Source of the DNA: VXNE01 sp964518405
GTDB lineage: Bacteria > Pseudomonadota > Gammaproteobacteria > Pseudomonadales > Azotimanducaceae
Direction of reading: 5' to 3'
DNA: 46,838 nt
Assembly (NCBI GenBank): GCA_964518405.1
Contig: CAZFGB010000117.1
Span: forward strand, 1-46,838
In this document: positions 42,744 to 46,838 of the stretch, piece by piece
How the letters are laid out: each line of letters opens with the position of its first letter
Position numbering within the stretch: the stretch's first letter is position 1
Position numbers and translations under genes: made by a program
Notes under the pieces: model-generated
Databases searched by the model: none
Seen by the model: only the letters and a program-made list of their open reading frames with translations
Told to the model about the DNA's origin: nothing

Positions 42744-43339
42744 TCGATAGCCTGCAGGAGTCCGGATGCGTCGTCGAAGTCGTATATGCCGACCACCCGA
42801 CCCCGGTCCACGAGGTAAATCGCCGTGTTGTGCACGAATCCAACATTCGGTTCTGGAATGACGATAACGCCCAGATCGCGCAACACGTCGCCGAGATCGC
42901 CTTCGTTTTCGAAGCGCGCCGCGTTCCAGAGATCCGGCGCCGCCCCGAAACGTTGAAGGTAGCCCGCAAGCTCGGCGGGCCCGTCATGGCGGTGATCGAA
43001 CGTCAGGCTGAGCAGCCCCACCCGCTCCTGCCAGCCGCGCGAAACGAGTTCGCCCTGCAGGTCGCGAAAGGCCGACCCCAACGCCACGCAGACCGTTGGG
43101 CATCGGGTGTAGATGAAATCGACGATGGCGATGCGGCGCTCCAGCGACGCCAGCCCCATCGACCGGTTCCCGACATCGCGCAGCGCGGCATTCGGCAGCT
43201 CCCGCGGCCGCTCCGCGATGTCGAGCTGCCGCGCGCTCTCGGCCGTCCAAGCGGCACCGCCGTCCGTCGCGGCCCAGAGCGCGAAAAAACCCCCGAGCAG
43301 GACGGCGACGGTGGCCGCCGCCGACAGCCGCCGGTTCAT
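42722..43339 (-). CDS. SCO1/SenC-family copper chaperone B
   Basis: A 205-residue SCO protein with an N-terminal signal anchor (about residues 6-24). Cys80 and Cys84 in YTRCPTVC and His170 in FVHNTAIYLVD are the copper ligands. It is divergent in sequence from SCO A, so the pair may act on different steps of CuA assembly. The ATG overlaps the stop of subunit I (ATGA). Confidence 0.92.
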   Translation of the reverse strand: MNRRLSAAATVAVLLGGFFALWAATDGGAAWTAESARQLDIAERPRELPNAALRDVGNRSMGLASLERRIAIVDFIYTRCPTVCVALGSAFRDLQGELVSRGWQERVGLLSLTFDHRHDGPAELAGYLQRFGAAPDLWNAARFENEGDLGDVLRDLGVIVIPEPNVGFVHNTAIYLVDRGRVVGIYDFDDASGLLQAIEWRLKAG

Positions 43340-44778
43340 GCCATCCGGGCGGTCTTCAGACTGGTCAGGAACCTTGCGGCAAACACCGCCGCGGCGAGCA
43401 GGACCAGCACCGCGAAGATCGACGAGGCCGCGCTGTACTCCACCCACTCGGGCAGGTGCTCGGCAAAGCGCCGGGGAATGGATGCGTAGCCGCTCAGGAG
43501 GAACATGAACGAGAACGCCGTGCCCGCCGCCGCATACACCCAGAACGCCACCTTGTCGATCGCCTTCGTCGCGCCGTTCTGACCCGCGACGTGGTACATG
43601 AAGCCGAACAGCATGGCCACCAGCCCCACGATCAGGTAGGTGTGCACGTGGCCCGGCACCCACATCGTGTTGTGCATGACGTTGTTGACCGCGATCGTCG
43701 CGTCGATGATCGCCGGAACGATCCCGACGCTCCAGCCGAAGATGGACAGGAACAGCAGCCCCGAAACGATATCCCACCGCATTCCCGAACGGTAGACGTT
43801 CGTCAGCGCGCTGTAGGCCGTGACGATCAGGATCGGAATTCCGCTCATGTAGGAAATCACCTGACCGAGAATCAATGCCCAGGTCGGCATGACGAAGTCC
43901 ATCAACAGGTGGTGCGGATAGACCGACATCACCATGATCGTCGATGCGGTCCACGCCGCCAGGAACACCCGGCTCGACGGCCACGCCCGCTTGGTGTAGG
44001 TCGGCAGGATTTCGTATACCGCGATGACCGACTGGTAGATGGTCGCGTTGATGAACACGTGCCCGAAGAAGTAGGTCAGGTTCTTGGCCAGCAGCGCGTC
44101 GATGGCAAACGTCGGCACGAACAGGTTGAGCAGGATCAGAACCAGGACCACGGCGCCCGCGGTGATGCCCGCGGTGTTGATGATCAGCACCATGGTCGAC
44201 GCGACCACCGCGGGCGGCGGCGGCTCGCCTGCGCCGCGACCGAAGAGGTGCGGCCAGCCGAGGCCCTTCGCCAGCGACCCGTATTTCGAGATGATCGCCC
44301 GCGCGACGTCGAGATAGAGAAGCAGGAACCCGACCCCGATGGACATCAGGCCGAGCAAGTAGGACGCCGCGCCGACGTTGCCCCAGGCACCCATTCCGTG
44401 GGACGGCAGCGGGAACAGGAAGGTCCAGGCGCCGCCGAACCCGCCGAGGAATATGCCTCCGAGGATCAGCACCACGCCGAGCAGGAACAGCGCGAGGTTC
44501 GTCCACAGGATGCCGACCGTCAGGTCGACGTAACGCCGCAGGAAGTACCACATGACGGCGCTGCCGGCGAGGCCGGAAATGCCGACCATTCCAGCCCCGT
44601 GGGCCGTCATGACCTGGTAGAAGATGTCGGGCGGCATCCAGAGCCAGTCCGCCTGGCCGACCCGCATGAGCAGGCCAAGCGCCATCATGAGCACGAACAC
44701 CAGGGCGGAAATAGCCAGGTAGGTCAGCACGCCCGCGCGGGCGGACCCCGGCAGGGGTGAGAGTGTTGCTTCGCTCAT
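43336..44778 (-). CDS. Haem-copper oxidoreductase subunit I lacking the active-site tyrosine (possible NO reductase)
   Basis: A 480-residue, 12-helix catalytic subunit. Metal ligands are all visible: His60 (low-spin haem), His240, His289 and His290 (CuB), His377 (high-spin haem) and His379 (low-spin haem) in HNTMWVPGHVH. In A- and B-type oxidases His240 is followed four residues later by the cross-linked Tyr; here the motif is HVFIN, with Asn244. The C-type (cbb3) Tyr in the next helix is also not evident. cNOR has Glu at this position. Loss of the Tyr is known from nitric oxide reductases derived from B-family oxidases (eNOR, bNOR, sNOR, gNOR groups), so NO reduction is a real alternative to O2 reduction. 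It overlaps subunit II and SCO B by 4 bp. Confidence 0.88.
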   Translation of the reverse strand: MSEATLSPLPGSARAGVLTYLAISALVFVLMMALGLLMRVGQADWLWMPPDIFYQVMTAHGAGMVGISGLAGSAVMWYFLRRYVDLTVGILWTNLALFLLGVVLILGGIFLGGFGGAWTFLFPLPSHGMGAWGNVGAASYLLGLMSIGVGFLLLYLDVARAIISKYGSLAKGLGWPHLFGRGAGEPPPPAVVASTMVLIINTAGITAGAVVLVLILLNLFVPTFAIDALLAKNLTYFFGHVFINATIYQSVIAVYEILPTYTKRAWPSSRVFLAAWTASTIMVMSVYPHHLLMDFVMPTWALILGQVISYMSGIPILIVTAYSALTNVYRSGMRWDIVSGLLFLSIFGWSVGIVPAIIDATIAVNNVMHNTMWVPGHVHTYLIVGLVAMLFGFMYHVAGQNGATKAIDKVAFWVYAAAGTAFSFMFLLSGYASIPRRFAEHLPEWVEYSAASSIFAVLVLLAAAVFAARFLTSLKTARMA

Positions 44779-45350
44779 GCGCCGTCCCTCCCCTGCGTGT
44801 CGGTCCCGGCAGCGCGCTCAGGGTGCGCCGTCACCTCGAAATTGCTCATCATCGCGTGATGCGCGGTACCGCAATACTCGAGACATAGCAGCTTGTACGT
44901 ACCCGGCGCCCGCAACGTCATCTGCAGAGAGTTGACGTATCCCGGCATCGCCTGGGTTTGCCCCAGCAACCGCATGTCGGGGTCATAGACGCCCAAGCCG
45001 TGGTTGACGTCGCCGGCGGTAACCTCGAACAGCACCGTGTCATCGGCCGTCGCGGAGTCCCGGCTCAGGATCCAGAGCCACTGGCGGCCCTCGACCCGCA
45101 CCTCGACCACGCCGTCCGCAACATCGCCGCGAGTGGCCGCGTACGGCAGGTCGAGCGTGGTGATGACCGTAATGAGCACTCCGGCCACGATGACTACCCA
45201 GAAGAGCCCGGTGCGGATGCGGAACGCCTTGGCCTGCACGGAGCCATGGTCGACGCTCTCCTTGCCGGCGTTTGCCGCAATGAAGACAAAAACGCCGGCG
45301 ACGACCGCCATCAGGACGACGGTTACAAGCAAGACCGTGCCTTGAACCAT
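44775..45350 (-). CDS. Haem-copper oxidoreductase subunit II with CuA site
   Basis: A 191-residue protein with two N-terminal helices (about 3-27 and 47-68) and a periplasmic cupredoxin domain. The complete CuA ligand set is present: His117 in DVNHGLG and CLEYCGTAHHAM with Cys156, Glu158, Cys160, His164 and Met167. GRQWLWIL holds the aromatic entry patch. It passes electrons from a cytochrome c or cupredoxin to subunit I. The ATG at 45350 follows GGGGAGGG; the frame extends upstream without support. Confidence 0.93.
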   Translation of the reverse strand: MVQGTVLLVTVVLMAVVAGVFVFIAANAGKESVDHGSVQAKAFRIRTGLFWVVIVAGVLITVITTLDLPYAATRGDVADGVVEVRVEGRQWLWILSRDSATADDTVLFEVTAGDVNHGLGVYDPDMRLLGQTQAMPGYVNSLQMTLRAPGTYKLLCLEYCGTAHHAMMSNFEVTAHPERAAGTDTQGRDGA

Positions 45351-45526
45351 TCGAACACCCTCCCCGATCGCCTTGCGGCAATCCTGCCTCCCGACGTTAC
45401 TCCGGTCGCGTCGTTCCGGCAATGCCAACTCGCGAACACGCCACGCGGCAGCCGACCTGAAGAGCGTCCGGGCACCCATTCGACCCGTTCAGTCGTTGTT
45501 CATGCGGACCGCTTCAGGAAAGCGCA

Positions 45527-46318
45527 TCATGCTTCGCCGCCCCGGATTCGCGGACGACCCGCGACGAGCCAATAGCCGAGACCCATCAGCACGGCCCCCG
45601 CCACGGCATTGCCCAACGTCACCCACACCAGGTTGTGGACCGCGCCCGCGACCGAAACGCCTTCAGGGTGCTCCGAGAAAAGCGCGACGGCGAACACGGT
45701 CATGTTGGCGACGGAGTGCTCGAATCCCGCGGAGATGAACGCGAACAGGCACCAGAAGATGATGATGCACTTGGCGGCGTCGTTGTCTGTCCTCGCGGCG
45801 CCCCAGATGGCGAGGCAGACCAGCCAGTTGCACAGGATCGCCCGGACGAACAGTTCCATGGCCGGGTCCGTCATCTTCTTCTCGGCGACGGCATGGATCA
45901 GGTCCTGGCCGCCGGCTTGCAGCACCAGGCCGCCTCCTCCCGCCACGAACAGCGCCCCGAGGAGTCCGGATCCCAGCAGGTTCCCCGCCCAGGTCGTTCC
46001 CCAGGCGCGCAGGAGGTCCAGCGTCCGAATGGTCCCGGTCAGCCGGCCGATGGTCATGTGCATCGCGTGGCCGGTGAACAGTTCCGAACCGGCAAAGATC
46101 ACGAGCGTCAGCGCGATCCCGAAACTCGTTCCCATGACCAGGGCGCGCCACGACGGATCGGCCGTCTGCCCCACCGAAAAGATCAGCAGGATGCCCATGC
46201 CCACATAGGCCCCCGCCATCATCGACGCGACCCAGAAACCGCCCGGATTGTCGCCAAGGAAACGTGTCTTGTCCCGGGCGAGCGCGGCCAGTTCGTGGAT
46301 CGTGCTCTCGCCTTTCAC
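45527..46318 (-). CDS. Formate/nitrite transporter (FNT) family channel
   Basis: A 263-residue, six-helix FNT channel. The two half-helix motifs are ELFTGHAM (near residue 79) and FEHSVANM (near residue 198), the latter with the central pore His. FNT proteins carry formate, nitrite or hydrosulfide; the substrate cannot be fixed from sequence. Its position upstream of a possible NO reductase makes nitrite plausible. It starts 4 bp after the metallophosphoesterase gene ends and lies 176 bp before subunit II; I saw no terminator in that gap. Confidence 0.92.
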   Translation of the reverse strand: MKGESTIHELAALARDKTRFLGDNPGGFWVASMMAGAYVGMGILLIFSVGQTADPSWRALVMGTSFGIALTLVIFAGSELFTGHAMHMTIGRLTGTIRTLDLLRAWGTTWAGNLLGSGLLGALFVAGGGGLVLQAGGQDLIHAVAEKKMTDPAMELFVRAILCNWLVCLAIWGAARTDNDAAKCIIIFWCLFAFISAGFEHSVANMTVFAVALFSEHPEGVSVAGAVHNLVWVTLGNAVAGAVLMGLGYWLVAGRPRIRGGEA

Positions 46319-46322
46319 TTGT

Positions 46323-46838
46323 TCAGGGCATCAGCCAACCGCTCGACGCATGCTCGTCTGAAACCGCGCGGCGGTCCACCTGGTGGCGCGCGACATCCAC
46401 GCCGCGCTCCGGGCACAACGTGGCGATCGCGACGTGGCCGCCGCTGTCGCTCGCATAGGCGGCAACCGGCGAGCCGGGGTAGTACGCCTTGGTCGCGCCC
46501 TGGCTGTGGTCGCGCCAGACATGCACGTGCCCCAGTGCGAGGTAGTCGAATCCGGACTCCCGTATTTCCTCATGGGTGATCTGCGACGATGCCATGCCCA
46601 CCCGCTGCTCCACCACCTGGCCGTGGGCGAGACCGACATTCCACATGTCGCGATGGCGCGGCGGCACGCCCTGCAGCGGCACGTTCTCCGGCGCGTGCTC
46701 GCGCATCGCCCTGCCCCAGACGCGCACGCCGATGTCTTCGAACTCCAGGCAGTCGCCGTCCGTCTCCAGCAACAGGTGGACATGACCACCGTTGTGGCCG
46801 CCGTCGGCCTCGAACTCGATTCGATGCCAGACGGACGT
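46323..46838 (-). CDS. Metallophosphoesterase, SbcD-like (C-terminal part, runs off window)
   Basis: The last 171 residues of a calcineurin-like phosphoesterase whose start lies beyond position 46838. GFDYLALGHVHVWRD carries the late GHxH metal motif, followed by YYPGSPVA, as in SbcD/YhaO-type nucleases. A short accessory domain follows. It is probably cotranscribed with the FNT gene. It is unrelated in detail to the disrupted YhaO gene at 36848. Confidence 0.82.
   Translation of the reverse strand, partial: TSVWHRIEFEADGGHNGGHVHLLLETDGDCLEFEDIGVRVWGRAMREHAPENVPLQGVPPRHRDMWNVGLAHGQVVEQRVGMASSQITHEEIRESGFDYLALGHVHVWRDHSQGATKAYYPGSPVAAYASDSGGHVAIATLCPERGVDVARHQVDRRAVSDEHASSGWLMP

Noticed and set aside
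44775..45479. Longer subunit II starting at 45479
   Set aside because: The extra residues are Arg-rich and unlike the family; a strong ribosome binding site precedes the ATG at 45350.

Overview
The window is GC-rich proteobacterial chromosome. Gammaproteobacteria is the best guess: an outer-membrane lipoprotein gene lolB lies divergent to hemA-prfA-prmC-moeB, and tRNA-Gln-rplY-pth-ychF form a second block, both arrangements typical of that class. Genes are dense and stop/start overlaps (GTGA, ATGA) are frequent. No phage, plasmid or complete insertion sequence is visible.

Layout. 255-3513: PEBP-family protein, methyltransferase, exonuclease III and an MFS transporter. 3599-4981: a 22-bp tandem repeat array leading into an AAA ATPase/DUF4143 gene. 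4982-8915: a lone type I-E-like CRISPR repeat, a hairpin, two tandem paralogues of the acetoacetate decarboxylase family and a divergent CaiB/BaiF CoA-transferase. 9057-11675: an epoxide hydrolase bracketed by two VapBC modules. 11780-14379: ychF, pth, rplY and tRNA-Gln on the minus strand, with a good promoter for the tRNA. 14719-16568: a STAS protein and an ammonium transporter.

16742-31039 is the most unusual part: a six-gene plus-strand operon mixing ABC and RND export parts. It encodes an ABC ATPase, an ABC-2 permease with a huge periplasmic region (degenerate M1-peptidase-like plus golvesin-C-like), a membrane-fusion lipoprotein, an RND permease, a 1592-residue RND permease fused to an ABC ATPase, and a small ABC-2 permease. 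The fused ATPase appears to be split by a four-helix membrane insertion between its A-loop strand and its Walker A. A 164-bp MITE-like element with CTAG duplications sits at the ATPase/permease junction. This looks like a covalently linked ABC-RND exporter.

31041-36781: ycaQ-like glycosylase, lolB, hemA, prfA, prmC, moeB. 36848-41512: a decayed YhaO/YhaN (SbcD/SbcC-like) pair, then a second DUF4143 ATPase behind a perfect 35-bp palindrome. 41530-46318 (minus): a compact haem-copper oxidoreductase locus (FNT channel, CuA subunit II, subunit I, two SCO proteins, a membrane protein). Its subunit I has Asn where oxidases carry the cross-linked Tyr, so it may be a nitric oxide reductase. The window ends inside another metallophosphoesterase gene.
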